A model generated the notes under the pieces. It ran no database searches and had not been told where the DNA came from. It saw only the letters and a list, made by a program, of their open reading frames with translations. The translations under genes were made by a program, and so were the position numbers. Below, in pieces: positions 1-7,811 of a stretch of DNA of 33,083 nucleotides (position 1 is its first letter; every line of letters begins with the position of its first letter). This DNA comes from a virus: positions 1 through 33,083 of the IMG/VR virus record IMGVR_UViG_3300025687_003918; one strand, given 5' to 3'.

Positions 1-616
1 TTTCGCTGATTCCAGGATGTGTTCTGATGCGTATAGGTTCATCTGTGAATTTTCGTATGCGGCGAATTGTATCCATACACCAGTCAACAATATTATTTCC
101 TCGAAGACTAGCATCTCCAGCAAGTTGTAGTGCTATCATTATTTCTGCTCGATCGTCTAAGTCTTCTGCCCAACCATTCCATTCTAGACCCATTTCTTCA
201 AAACGAGTTGACGGACAATCTAACGCATTCCAGTGTGCCGAATGATTTAAAAATCCATTAACGCCCATACGATAATATTGGTTAGGTTGAAATACACGTC
301 GCGTTAACAGTGGGGTTTCGATCACAACAAACACAGGTGCAGCATCTGCAACGCTGTTGCGTGTTATGTGGTGATCTTTGCTTCTGGGTTTCCAACTACC
401 AAAAATTACAGCAACATCGCACGGCGAATATTCATCAGCATAATCATATTCTACAGAATCTTCTTTGCCTTTCTTTAAAATTTTATCAAAGTTAAGAAAA
501 CGATTTGAAAATTTTTCTTTCTTCTTTAATTCTTGTTCAATGCCGTAACCGAATCGACGCAATATCTCGTATTCTGAGTTGTGCCCAGCCGAATTCATAA
601 AAATCTTAACTTTCAT
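1..616 (-). CDS. Capsule-synthesis-like glycosyltransferase, C-terminus beyond the window
   Basis: An open frame runs from an ATG at 614-616 to the left edge with no stop, about 205 residues, beginning MKVKIFMNSAGHN. Near residue 195 it has DEPIRIRTHPG, matching the DRPIIIRPHPRN segment of the protein at 2777-3718 and DRPIVIRERAK at 606-1373, so the three are related. In GT-B-like capsule polysaccharide proteins (KpsS/KpsC type) such a strand precedes the nucleotide-sugar site. The start overlaps the upstream stop by 11 nt, so it is the next gene of the glycan operon. The part that would hold the family's asparagine/serine-glutamate-glycine-proline motif is outside the window. Coding is certain; function is inferred from the paralogues. 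Confidence 0.75.
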   Translation of the reverse strand, partial: MKVKIFMNSAGHNSEYEILRRFGYGIEQELKKKEKFSNRFLNFDKILKKGKEDSVEYDYADEYSPCDVAVIFGSWKPRSKDHHITRNSVADAAPVFVVIETPLLTRRVFQPNQYYRMGVNGFLNHSAHWNALDCPSTRFEEMGLEWNGWAEDLDDRAEIMIALQLAGDASLRGNNIVDWCMDTIRRIRKFTDEPIRIRTHPGISE

Positions 617-1373
617 TTAATATATCCCAAGCCTTTCCTGATTTTATTTCTGTTATGTGAAACTGCCCATACGCTAGATGACAAGCCCAAGCATAGCGTT
701 CGTCGTCGGTTGGATAATAGGGTGTTTCAATTTTAGTCAAATCTTGCGATCCCACAGGTCCTGCTGCATTAGGTGCTAGTGTAAACACAGGTACACCATA
801 AAACACACTTTCTGTTGCTGCTACACTGTTAAATGTGACTAGCGCATGTACATCGTTACTTAGTGCTGATTCTAGTGGTTCATTGATTCTTTGAATGCGT
901 TGTTTAGCACGTTCCCTAATAACTATTGGTCTGTCTGTGTGTTGTTTGATCGTGTTTACGGTTTCTGCTAGCCATTGTTCCGGAGTTGTGTCATAAAATC
1001 GACACGGTTTTTCATCAGGCATAGCAACGATTATTTTACGTCCATGCTTCCACGGATGGATAGTTTTCTTAAATTTTTTAAATCTATCATCCGGCCGTTC
1101 TACGATATCTGTGTGTTGTAGATTGTTTTTAACAATCCTATGCCAAAACTTATAGGTGCCTTCGTTACCAAAGTAACCTGTATCTACATAATAAAAATCT
1201 CTGTTATCTTTCCAACACTGTTTCATTATCTTGTGTTTTAAGATGCCGCGCAATACTATAGGATCATTGCTACTATTATAATCAAAAGTTTCAGTATTAA
1301 CAGGAGTAGCGCAACTACCACGAGCAAAATCGTTAATGTATCGATCTTCTCCGTTTTTGCTAAGAAATATCAT
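606..1373 (-). CDS. Capsule-synthesis-like glycosyltransferase (KpsS/Kdo-transferase type)
   Basis: 255 residues. The C-terminal half contains TDRPIVIRERAK (about 150-161) and then VTFNSVAATESVFYGVPVF (about 180-198), which resembles the conserved asparagine/serine...glutamate...glycine-proline pattern of capsule polysaccharide export/Kdo transferase-like proteins, where it lies at the sugar-nucleotide site. It shares both segments with the protein at 2777-3718, so the two are divergent paralogues. It lacks the histidine of the usual RPHP segment (RERA instead), so the substrate or activity may differ. ATG at 1371-1373 overlaps the stop of the methyltransferase upstream by 14 nt. It probably transfers a sugar or acts on a surface glycan; the acceptor is unknown. 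Confidence 0.7.
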   Translation of the reverse strand: MIFLSKNGEDRYINDFARGSCATPVNTETFDYNSSNDPIVLRGILKHKIMKQCWKDNRDFYYVDTGYFGNEGTYKFWHRIVKNNLQHTDIVERPDDRFKKFKKTIHPWKHGRKIIVAMPDEKPCRFYDTTPEQWLAETVNTIKQHTDRPIVIRERAKQRIQRINEPLESALSNDVHALVTFNSVAATESVFYGVPVFTLAPNAAGPVGSQDLTKIETPYYPTDDERYAWACHLAYGQFHITEIKSGKAWDILNES

Positions 1374-1920
1374 TGTAGATATATGCTAGTTTTCGTTTTG
1401 ACTCATAGGGCATTAAATTGATTGCACCAATCTCATCGCAGAATTGTTTAACTCCGGGTAAGTTATAATCGTCAAAAAAGATAATGCGAGAATCTTTTAC
1501 CATTGAATAGTCGTGTTTAACTGTGTCATACGAATGTCCGCCATCAATAAAAACAAAATCAGCGATTATGGGTGAAGTTAATGTATCTGTTGTAAAACCT
1601 CGATGAAGTTCAAAACTAACACCCGGATTTGAGTTTTGTATCTTCTTTATTTTCTGTGCAGCATGTACATAATTGCCAATGCCTTTGCCGTTTCTTTCTA
1701 GCTTATTGGTTTCTTCGTTTGCTAATTCAAACAAGTCATACCCGATATAATGAATGCGATCATTATACTGCAATGCTCTTCGTATTAGTTTATGTGCTGT
1801 ATGTCCTTTGTTTGTGCCGATTTCAACAATAGTTTTTGGTTTAACTGCTTCTATTGCTGCATCAAAATATACTAGACGCCATCCCTTTTCACGATATTCA
1901 CCTGTTGGCCAATTAATCAT
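1360..1920 (-). CDS. Class I SAM-dependent methyltransferase
   Basis: About 186 residues. VEIGTNKGHTAHKL near the N-terminus is the glycine-rich motif I of a Rossmann methyltransferase, YIGYDLFE supplies the acidic residue at the end of strand 2, and ADFVFIDGGHSYDTV followed by IIFFDDY is typical of the Methyltransf_24 type found in glycan gene clusters. I chose ATG 1918-1920 because it forms an ATGA overlap with the upstream stop and has AAGGGAG 11 nt upstream; the earlier GTG at 1930-1932 would place the Shine-Dalgarno inside the start. It sits between glycosyltransferases, so a sugar O-methylation is the simplest guess. Small-molecule methylation cannot be excluded. Confidence 0.8.
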   Translation of the reverse strand: MINWPTGEYREKGWRLVYFDAAIEAVKPKTIVEIGTNKGHTAHKLIRRALQYNDRIHYIGYDLFELANEETNKLERNGKGIGNYVHAAQKIKKIQNSNPGVSFELHRGFTTDTLTSPIIADFVFIDGGHSYDTVKHDYSMVKDSRIIFFDDYNLPGVKQFCDEIGAINLMPYESKRKLAYIYNDIS

Positions 1921-2780
1921 TTGTTTTTCCACTCCCTTACAAATCTTGTATCTGTTTGTTCTTTTAGGTTAACTTTGCCTTTGTGTTCTTCCTCAAGTTT
2001 TTCTGGATCAGCGCCGGCAATAATAGCATTGATAAACGCATCCATTTCAGGATCTTGTTTACGTGCTGCTTTAAAGTGTCTAAAATACTTCCCTAGCTCG
2101 GTTTCTTTTAACGGACTCAGTGCTTTGCGTTCTGGATGAAAGTCTCGACATTGGACACCGTGTGCTTCTGCATCCAATATACAATCAATTAATACATATG
2201 CATCGTTGGGTTTTGGAAAACGAGTTTTATCCTCTTTAATAACATGACTGTTGTAGATATTCTCATAACGATCAACAAATGTTTTTGCATAAGGATGATG
2301 CGGATTAAACCAATATAACCCAGAATCTGAATGTGGTTTATCTATGCCTTTCCATTTTCCCTTGTTCATTGTTACACCCATGTAAGCAACAAGATTATTA
2401 TCCGGCAATACATTATCTAGCCATTGTTCAGTTACAGGCTTATAAGTAATAACATCGGCGTCTAAGTAAATTACTTCGTTAAAGTCTTTGAATGTTCTTG
2501 CCGAATCTATCCAAGTAAATGCTTTGTATGCAAATCCTCTGCTAAAGTGATCACCAATAAAATCTAAATAATTCTGTAAATTTGGATTGCAACGTTCAAA
2601 TACATTAACGCCAATAACATTAGGTGCGCTAGGTAATTCGCTTTTTTCCATATCTTCTAGGTAGCAAACAAGCATAACTTCCTTGGGCCAAAACTTTATA
2701 AATGTTTCAACCATGCGCTTCGCTAATCCATCATAGTAACTGCGATTGAATGTTGTAACTGCTAATACTTTCTTTTTCAT
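1917..2780 (-). CDS. GT-A type glycosyltransferase
   Basis: About 287 residues starting MKKKVLAVTTFNRSYYDG. EVIYLDADVITYKP contains the DxD metal and nucleotide-sugar motif expected of a GT-A fold enzyme, and HSDSGLYWFNP further on resembles the acceptor-side segment of GT8-like families. Start chosen at ATG 2778-2780, which overlaps the upstream stop as ATGA; the longer frame would begin with a TTG at 2808-2810. The last 70 residues are lysine- and glutamate-rich (EKLEEEHKGK) and look like a charged helical tail rather than catalytic domain. A member of the glycan operon; donor and acceptor are not readable. Confidence 0.8.
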   Translation of the reverse strand: MKKKVLAVTTFNRSYYDGLAKRMVETFIKFWPKEVMLVCYLEDMEKSELPSAPNVIGVNVFERCNPNLQNYLDFIGDHFSRGFAYKAFTWIDSARTFKDFNEVIYLDADVITYKPVTEQWLDNVLPDNNLVAYMGVTMNKGKWKGIDKPHSDSGLYWFNPHHPYAKTFVDRYENIYNSHVIKEDKTRFPKPNDAYVLIDCILDAEAHGVQCRDFHPERKALSPLKETELGKYFRHFKAARKQDPEMDAFINAIIAGADPEKLEEEHKGKVNLKEQTDTRFVREWKNK

Positions 2781-3718
2781 TTGAATACCAACGGTTTTAG
2801 ATGTGCCCAACTTTCGCCACTGCCGTGTTCTGCGCTAGTCCATTGTGTATATGCAATATCATATTGCCACTGTGTTATATCTACGTCATAAGATAAATTT
2901 TCAAGCTGAGATAGATCACGGTGTGCAATTGGCCATATCATTGACCCATTGTTTAATGCAAATGTCGGGATACCCTCACATACAGCTTCGATTGCACTTA
3001 AACTATTATATGTTACTACGCAATATGCTTGTGCTAGATCTTGATACAAGCCGTCTGCACGATTAGGACTAGACAAATAGTCTCCTAGAGAATCTGTATT
3101 TTCGCTAACTGTAATTGTTTTATCGTTAAGTTTCTTTTGTAATCTTGTAGCAAGTTTAATTCCTCTATCTCTATTACGAGGGTGAGGACGAATAATTATT
3201 GGACGATCTGAATATTTTCTTATTTCGTGTACTAGATCTTCGAGCCAATCATAAAAACTATCATAGGTCTTGTACATTTCTAATAGACTAGAATCCCCTT
3301 CTTTCTGACACATGATTACTATGGAATCACCTGGACTATTCCATTGTTTAAATTTAATGTTTGTTTCTTGTTCAAACTTGCGCCAACGGTCTGGCGGAGA
3401 ATTTTCGTTACCAAATACACCTTCGGTCCATTTGTAACTGTACCATCCTAATCTAGCCCAGCCTAAGTGTCTACGGAAACTTGGTGATTCGTTTACTAGA
3501 TAAGGTTTGCCTGAGTTTTTGATATACAGATATGCTTCGCGACGTAGGTCATTGCGTAATATCTTTGGTTTAATTAAATTAGTTTGAATATAACAATCAC
3601 CGTTATCGGCATCTTGCCATTTCACTGTTTCAAAATGATCGCCGTGACGTGCTAGTCCTTTTGCCAAAGATGGAAACACCGACTTTAGTGCATGCTCGAT
3701 ACCATAAAGAGTAATCAT
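2777..3718 (-). CDS. Capsule-synthesis-like glycosyltransferase (KpsS type)
   Basis: 313 residues. SDRPIIIRPHPRNRDRG near residue 175 and VVTYNSLSAIEAVCEGIPTFAL near 235 are the two recognisable blocks of capsule polysaccharide export/Kdo transferase-like proteins: a basic RPHP strand, then an asparagine-serine helix with a conserved glutamate followed by glycine-x-proline. It is the best-preserved of the three related proteins at the left end of the window. The start forms an ATGA overlap with the gene at 3715-4398. Family knowledge suggests a cytoplasmic GT-B-like enzyme acting on a nucleotide-activated sugar; the specific sugar is not predictable. Confidence 0.75.
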   Translation of the reverse strand: MITLYGIEHALKSVFPSLAKGLARHGDHFETVKWQDADNGDCYIQTNLIKPKILRNDLRREAYLYIKNSGKPYLVNESPSFRRHLGWARLGWYSYKWTEGVFGNENSPPDRWRKFEQETNIKFKQWNSPGDSIVIMCQKEGDSSLLEMYKTYDSFYDWLEDLVHEIRKYSDRPIIIRPHPRNRDRGIKLATRLQKKLNDKTITVSENTDSLGDYLSSPNRADGLYQDLAQAYCVVTYNSLSAIEAVCEGIPTFALNNGSMIWPIAHRDLSQLENLSYDVDITQWQYDIAYTQWTSAEHGSGESWAHLKPLVFK

Positions 3719-4398
3719 AGTCCGTGTTGCTCGCAGTATTCAGTTAAAATACGCTCGCGATGCCATTCACTACCCATCGGTGTATTAGCAAATTCGTGGA
3801 AACTTGGCGTGCCCAATGTATAATGCAATAGTTTAGCATCTGGGTTTTCTCCATATTCATCCGGAAGCCAGTTCCATTCTGCAGGCAATTCGCCAATGCG
3901 TTCGTCTTTGATCCAGGTAAATCTGTGAAGTTCTGCACCGGTTGCATTTTGCACAAACTTAGGTGTTACTCGTCGATTAGGATGACTATTACAGTTCCAA
4001 AGTATAACGCTTGACCAATTCTTACGTGGATAATTTTCGTTTTTACTACCTAGGTATTTGGTTTCCATCTTTGTTTCGTAATCATGTTTAACAACCATTA
4101 CGTCTTTGTCCATTTCTCGCAATTCCCAAAGTTTAACGATATCGTCGCGAACGATCATGTCACCATCCATAAAGATAGCCCAGCCTATATAATCCATTAA
4201 ATGAGGGACAAGGAAACGACTATAGATAAAATGATTGCTTCCGTCGGTGTGTGTTTCACTATAATCATCAAACAAATTTAATGCTAGCGGAATGATAGAC
4301 ACCGGTTTACTTGCGTGTCTAATAATACTATTAGCGCAAGTATGATAAGCAATTGCTTCTCGCGGATCGTAACCTATAAAAATTGGAATTGGTTTCAT
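3715..4398 (-). CDS. GT-A glycosyltransferase, GT8-like
   Basis: 227 residues. The N-terminus IPIFIGYDPREAIAYHTCANSI is typical of phage and bacterial GT8-like enzymes, and WAIFMDGDMIVRDDI carries the DxD motif (DGD). KNWSSVILWNC then matches the conserved segment after the metal site, and a histidine late in the chain (KLLHYTLG) fits the third metal ligand. Complete for the family. It is translationally coupled by ATGA to the nucleotidyltransferase-cupin gene upstream, which suggests that gene supplies its activated donor. High confidence in the fold, low in the substrate. Confidence 0.85.
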   Translation of the reverse strand: MKPIPIFIGYDPREAIAYHTCANSIIRHASKPVSIIPLALNLFDDYSETHTDGSNHFIYSRFLVPHLMDYIGWAIFMDGDMIVRDDIVKLWELREMDKDVMVVKHDYETKMETKYLGSKNENYPRKNWSSVILWNCNSHPNRRVTPKFVQNATGAELHRFTWIKDERIGELPAEWNWLPDEYGENPDAKLLHYTLGTPSFHEFANTPMGSEWHRERILTEYCEQHGL

Positions 4399-5168
4399 TG
4401 TCGTTCTATATCGTCTTCATCACAATCAGCACCATATTGTATTTCAACTACACGCAACGGTTCTTTAAAAGGATTAGTTAGTTGGTGCCAGCCTTCGACG
4501 GGAATGTGTGTTTCTTGGTGTGGATCAAGCACCAAAGACGGTAATTGGTATCTGCTATTGGTTTGCGTATTAACCATTGCACGACCTTCGCTGACAATCC
4601 AATATTCAGAGCGTTTAAAATGTCTTTGCATACTTAAACTTTCACCTGGATTTACTGTAAGTTCTTTAACTTTCATCCCGGGTACTTCGTGTAATACACG
4701 ATAATATCCCCATTGACGTTCTGTTTTTGGGGACTTCCATTCTTCTAGAATCCAGCTACTTGAGTTTGCTTTGTCTTCGCCGCCAACACCAAACGCAAAT
4801 TCTACTTCTTCAAATTTCATTTCCGGAATATTATCTTTAGTACGGTCGCCGCCATTGGCAAAAACAACACCTTCAAATGGGTACCAACTGTTTGGATTGT
4901 TACAAACTTTAAGTGCATGTTCAATAGCAGCGCACGCTGATCCGTCTGAATCATCAAATGCAATAACTTCGTCAACACAGCCAAGTGCACCTACAATAGC
5001 AGCACGCTCTTTCCAGGGCATAAAGTAACGTCCTTTTTTACGAACAAGCCAATCATCAGAATTTACGCCTACAATTAAATAAGCGCCTAAATCTTTTGCT
5101 GCTTCTAGATAGCGGATGTGTCCGCTGTGAATTGGGTCAAACCCCCCGGTTGCTACTACAATTTTCAT
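4395..5168 (-). CDS. Nucleotidyltransferase fused to a sugar-isomerase-type cupin
   Basis: 257 residues with two domains. Residues 1 to about 130 form a cytidylyltransferase-like domain: GGFDPIHSGHIRYL includes the HxGH nucleotide-binding motif (14-17), and ANGGDRT (104-110) fits the second signature. This resembles the HldE/RfaE adenylyltransferase half. Residues 149-257 are a cupin with QRHFKRSEYWIVSEG (181-195) and HIPVEGWHQLTNP, the core of type II mannose-6-phosphate isomerase/mannose-1-phosphate guanylyltransferase C-termini. The combination suggests isomerisation and activation of a sugar phosphate in one polypeptide. First gene of the left glycan operon; a late-type promoter ends 6 bases before its ATG and no Shine-Dalgarno is visible. 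Confidence 0.85.
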   Translation of the reverse strand: MKIVVATGGFDPIHSGHIRYLEAAKDLGAYLIVGVNSDDWLVRKKGRYFMPWKERAAIVGALGCVDEVIAFDDSDGSACAAIEHALKVCNNPNSWYPFEGVVFANGGDRTKDNIPEMKFEEVEFAFGVGGEDKANSSSWILEEWKSPKTERQWGYYRVLHEVPGMKVKELTVNPGESLSMQRHFKRSEYWIVSEGRAMVNTQTNSRYQLPSLVLDPHQETHIPVEGWHQLTNPFKEPLRVVEIQYGADCDEDDIERQ

Positions 5169-5173
5169 TGTAG

Positions 5174-5181
5174 TATTTATT
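5174..5181 (-). promoter_or_regulatory. T4-type late promoter box of the glycan operon
   Basis: Minus-strand AATAAATA followed by CTACA and then ATG. With T4 geometry (box at -13 to -6) transcription would begin exactly on the A of the start codon at 5168. There is no Shine-Dalgarno between box and ATG, and the HxGH motif close behind the first methionine rules out a later start. Confidence 0.6.
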
Positions 5182-5198
5182 AAGTACGCAGATAATGA

Positions 5199-5939
5199 TT
5201 AATCTTCGCCAAACCAGTGTAGGCTACGATCAAGCCATTCTAATTCAAGATCTTGCTGTCGTAAATAGCCAAAACGATTAATACTTGCACAAGCACTTGG
5301 CGGCAATAATTCTGTTTCTGCTAGATGATACCAACGTGTAGTACGAGGATCAAATGGTTCTGTTTCTGTTTTGTATGCAATTGCTTTAATCCAGGGATCG
5401 CCAGGATGTTTCTGCATAAATGCACAATCAAACCCATTAATTGCTAGCATGTGCAACAAACTAACTGTGGTATAGTTGTGGTATGCATAATCTGGTTGAG
5501 TAATAGATAATCTAGTGTATTCTACTTCAGTGTACGAAGGGACTACCATAGCGAGCATACCGCCAGTGGATAGTAAATTCCTCCAGCGTTTTAATGTTCC
5601 TAATGGATCCAGAGCATATTGAAAACTGTTGTTTGCCCATATAACATCAAACGGTTTATCTGTTTCGTATAATTCTAAGGTTTCAAATTCTTTTTTACGA
5701 TATGTAATATTTTTATAAGGTTTAATATCTGGTACATTGTCAACTAAGTCAACTCCAACACAGCGAATATTTAATGGTATAAAATCTCCATTATCGTCTT
5801 CAAGCGCACGTGTTGCCCACCAGATTAGATCTTGGCCTGTACCACATCCCATATCTAGTACAGAATCAACGCTTTCCATAAAACTATCATAAGATCCTAA
5901 TAGATCTAGTGTTGTCTGACCGGAATTAAACTGAAACAT
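5199..5939 (-). CDS. Class I SAM-dependent methyltransferase, Methyltransf_11/25 type
   Basis: 246 residues. VLDMGCGTG (27-35) is motif I, GVDL the acidic end of strand 2, FDVIWANNSFQYALDP motif IV and LLSTGGMLAMVVP the post-IV strand, the usual order of small-molecule or sugar methyltransferases. The C-terminal 80 residues (RTTRWYHLAETELLPPSAC and on) are a substrate cap I do not recognise. The ATG at 5937-5939 overlaps the end of uvsY by 14 nt with GGAAG just upstream, so it is co-translated with the recombination genes. It could act on a glycan precursor, given the next genes, or on an unrelated metabolite. Confidence 0.8.
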   Translation of the reverse strand: MFQFNSGQTTLDLLGSYDSFMESVDSVLDMGCGTGQDLIWWATRALEDDNGDFIPLNIRCVGVDLVDNVPDIKPYKNITYRKKEFETLELYETDKPFDVIWANNSFQYALDPLGTLKRWRNLLSTGGMLAMVVPSYTEVEYTRLSITQPDYAYHNYTTVSLLHMLAINGFDCAFMQKHPGDPWIKAIAYKTETEPFDPRTTRWYHLAETELLPPSACASINRFGYLRQQDLELEWLDRSLHWFGED

Positions 5940-6378
5940 CTTCCATTCCTGCTGTTCTTAACTTAACAATGTGGCCCATTTGCCATTGTTTTGTATCTAA
6001 TCCTTTCATGATACCTAACCAACGATTTCGTAACAATGCTACTTCGTTGATAATCAATTCCATATCGATTACTTCGGCTTCTCCGTCAACATACTTTTCA
6101 GCATCTCGACTTGTTAGTGCGCGACTGTATGCTTCAAGGTATTTTTGAAAGTGCTTACGCCGAATTTTACGCAATTCAATATTTAAAAAATTCAATACAG
6201 CTTCAATTTCCTGTAGCTGATTAAAACGATGTTCGGTAACACCCGGCAACAATTTAATATTTTGTTCTACATTACCGCCAATACGAACCTCTCGCTTTGC
6301 TTCCTGTAATTCATCATTGTAATAATCAATGAATCCAGGAAGCTCGCCAAGGTTCTTAGTTACCTTATTATACCACAT
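5926..6378 (-). CDS. uvsY: UvsY-like recombination mediator
   Basis: 150 residues, against 137 in T4. The C-terminal two thirds follow the T4 UvsY pattern: a basic helix (RKIRRKHFQKYLEAYSRALTSRDAEKY), a short acidic spacer, then a helix of the form LLRNRWLGIMKGLDTKQWQMGHIVKLRTAGME that parallels the end of T4 UvsY. Family knowledge: UvsY hexamers load the UvsX recombinase on ssDNA covered by gp32. Position supports the call, with uvsX two genes upstream and the ATG overlapping the preceding stop as TAATG. The N-terminal 40 residues match nothing I recognise. Confidence 0.75.
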   Translation of the reverse strand: MWYNKVTKNLGELPGFIDYYNDELQEAKREVRIGGNVEQNIKLLPGVTEHRFNQLQEIEAVLNFLNIELRKIRRKHFQKYLEAYSRALTSRDAEKYVDGEAEVIDMELIINEVALLRNRWLGIMKGLDTKQWQMGHIVKLRTAGMEDVSV

Positions 6379-6635
6379 TAGTAATTGTCGTTTTCGTCGT
6401 CGTCTTCGTAAAAGCCGTAGTCATCGTCGTCATCATCTTCGTATACTAATTCTTCATCAGCATACTCAGCTAAACTTTTAATAACATAACTATCTTGTGC
6501 AACTGCTGCAACGTCGTTAGCATTCATTCCGTTTTCAATTAATACGGCAGCAAAATCATCTGCTGCTTGTTGAAAGCCGCCGCTAATATGCGGACGCAGT
6601 GCTTCCCAAATTTCCATAGCCAAATCAGGACTCAT
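6378..6635 (-). CDS. Small acidic protein between uvsX and uvsY, unknown function
   Basis: 85 residues. The first 60 look helical (MEIWEALRPHISGGFQQAADDFAAVL), and the last 25 are almost entirely aspartate, glutamate and tyrosine. Such a tail could mimic DNA or bind a basic partner. The gene overlaps the end of uvsX by 11 nt and joins uvsY by TAATG, so it is embedded in the recombination operon and probably made in step with UvsX and UvsY. Small acidic proteins at this position occur in marine T4-like phages, but I know of no assigned function. Confidence 0.75.
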   Translation of the reverse strand: MSPDLAMEIWEALRPHISGGFQQAADDFAAVLIENGMNANDVAAVAQDSYVIKSLAEYADEELVYEDDDDDDYGFYEDDDENDNY

Positions 6636-7752
6636 ATTCTTCTTCTGCTCCTAGTGAATCAGCAACATCTTCGATAACATCTTCTGCAATGTCATCTACT
6701 GTGTTTACTTCTTCGGTACTTATCTGTTCTTCAGCAAAAGCAAAATCTTGCATGAGTCGATCGAGAATACCGTCGGCGTTAGATTCCCATGCTTTGCGGA
6801 AAGCAAGTACTTCTTCACCGGTAGTACGTTCTACAAAACGTAAACGGTTGCCTGATTTAGTAAGCAATCCTTTCTTTTCTGCTAGATCAACTAATCCCGA
6901 ATATGGATTCATTCCGGTTTCATAAGGAATCTTAACCTGTACTGCTTCAAACGGTTTTGCGTAACGAGTCTTCATTACCTTACACGCTGCACGAATACCT
7001 TGTACTTCTGAGGTTTTATTGCCATCCTCGTCTTCTTTAAGTTTAAGTTTACGCATTGCTACTACAATTGAACTTGCGTAAATAAATCCTTGACCACCCG
7101 AGATCTTATCATCTGGGTCGAACATATCTTGGCTTGCGTATGTGTGATTAGTTGCTACAAGTCCTACATTGTATGCGCCAATCATGTTGACTGTATTACG
7201 AACAAGTGCAGTTAGTGCCTTGGGCTTACGGCCCAGATCACCCTTCATGTCACCTTTTTCAAACTGATCAACATCAGTCGGGGTCAACAACATACCCAGC
7301 GAGTCAATGATAAACAGCACCTTTGGACGTTCTTCTTCGGGCATGCCTTTATAATCTTTCATAAACATTGAGATAGTCTTAGCAACATCGTCAATCATGC
7401 TCATGCTAAGTTTCAATAGTTTATCTTCTGAAGTGTCAACACCCAGCGCATGCAACCATGCTTCGTCTAGTGCGTTTTCTGAGTCAATCATTACAACAAA
7501 GATACCTTGTTGCTGTGCGTGTTTGGCAATATTGCCGGATACAAAGTACGACTTACCTGCACCCGATTCACCTGCAAATACAGTAACCTTGCCCATAGGG
7601 ACACCTTTGTGAAAATCTCCCGAGATAAGATAGTTAAGTGCGTAATTGCCGGTTGAAATCCAATCAGTTGGATCATTGAATCCAATACTAAGTCCGTCGA
7701 TAGATTTTGTGATATCTTTGCGGAACTTGCTTACATCAAATGGTTTAGCCAT
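6625..7752 (-). CDS. uvsX: UvsX, RecA-like strand-exchange recombinase
   Basis: 375 residues, close to the 391 of T4 UvsX. GESGAGKS (61-68) is the Walker A motif, VLFIIDSLGML (145-155) the Walker B strand, and VGLVATNHTY (197-205) the RecA-type strand ending in the polar sensor region. SGGQGFIYASS matches the L2-adjacent segment. An acidic C-terminal tail (ISTEEVNTVDDIAEDVIEDV) fits the family. UvsX forms filaments on ssDNA and drives recombination-dependent replication with UvsY and gp32, both in this window. A sigma-70-like promoter and an AGAGGAAG ribosome site lie directly upstream, fitting early or middle expression. Confidence 0.97.
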   Translation of the reverse strand: MAKPFDVSKFRKDITKSIDGLSIGFNDPTDWISTGNYALNYLISGDFHKGVPMGKVTVFAGESGAGKSYFVSGNIAKHAQQQGIFVVMIDSENALDEAWLHALGVDTSEDKLLKLSMSMIDDVAKTISMFMKDYKGMPEEERPKVLFIIDSLGMLLTPTDVDQFEKGDMKGDLGRKPKALTALVRNTVNMIGAYNVGLVATNHTYASQDMFDPDDKISGGQGFIYASSIVVAMRKLKLKEDEDGNKTSEVQGIRAACKVMKTRYAKPFEAVQVKIPYETGMNPYSGLVDLAEKKGLLTKSGNRLRFVERTTGEEVLAFRKAWESNADGILDRLMQDFAFAEEQISTEEVNTVDDIAEDVIEDVADSLGAEEEYES

Positions 7753-7782
7753 ATTCTTCCTCTTTTGTATTTTAATTTCTAT

Positions 7783-7811
7783 ATTATAAACTATATTGAT
7801 TAAGAAATCAA
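7783..7811 (-). promoter_or_regulatory. Sigma-70-type promoter of uvsX
   Basis: Minus strand TTGATT (7806-7811), 17-base spacer, TATAAT (7783-7788). The predicted start near 7776 gives a leader of about 24 nt containing AGAGGAAG before the uvsX ATG. The -35 element lies inside the last codons of the aminotransferase gene. Confidence 0.7.

Noticed and set aside
27-495. Two plus-strand open frames at the left edge
   Set aside because: They lie opposite the partial capsule-synthesis-like gene, whose frame is open throughout and resembles its neighbours.
1921-1932. GTG start for the small methyltransferase
   Set aside because: The ATG at 1918-1920 forms an ATGA overlap and has AAGGGAG at suitable distance, which the GTG would overlap.
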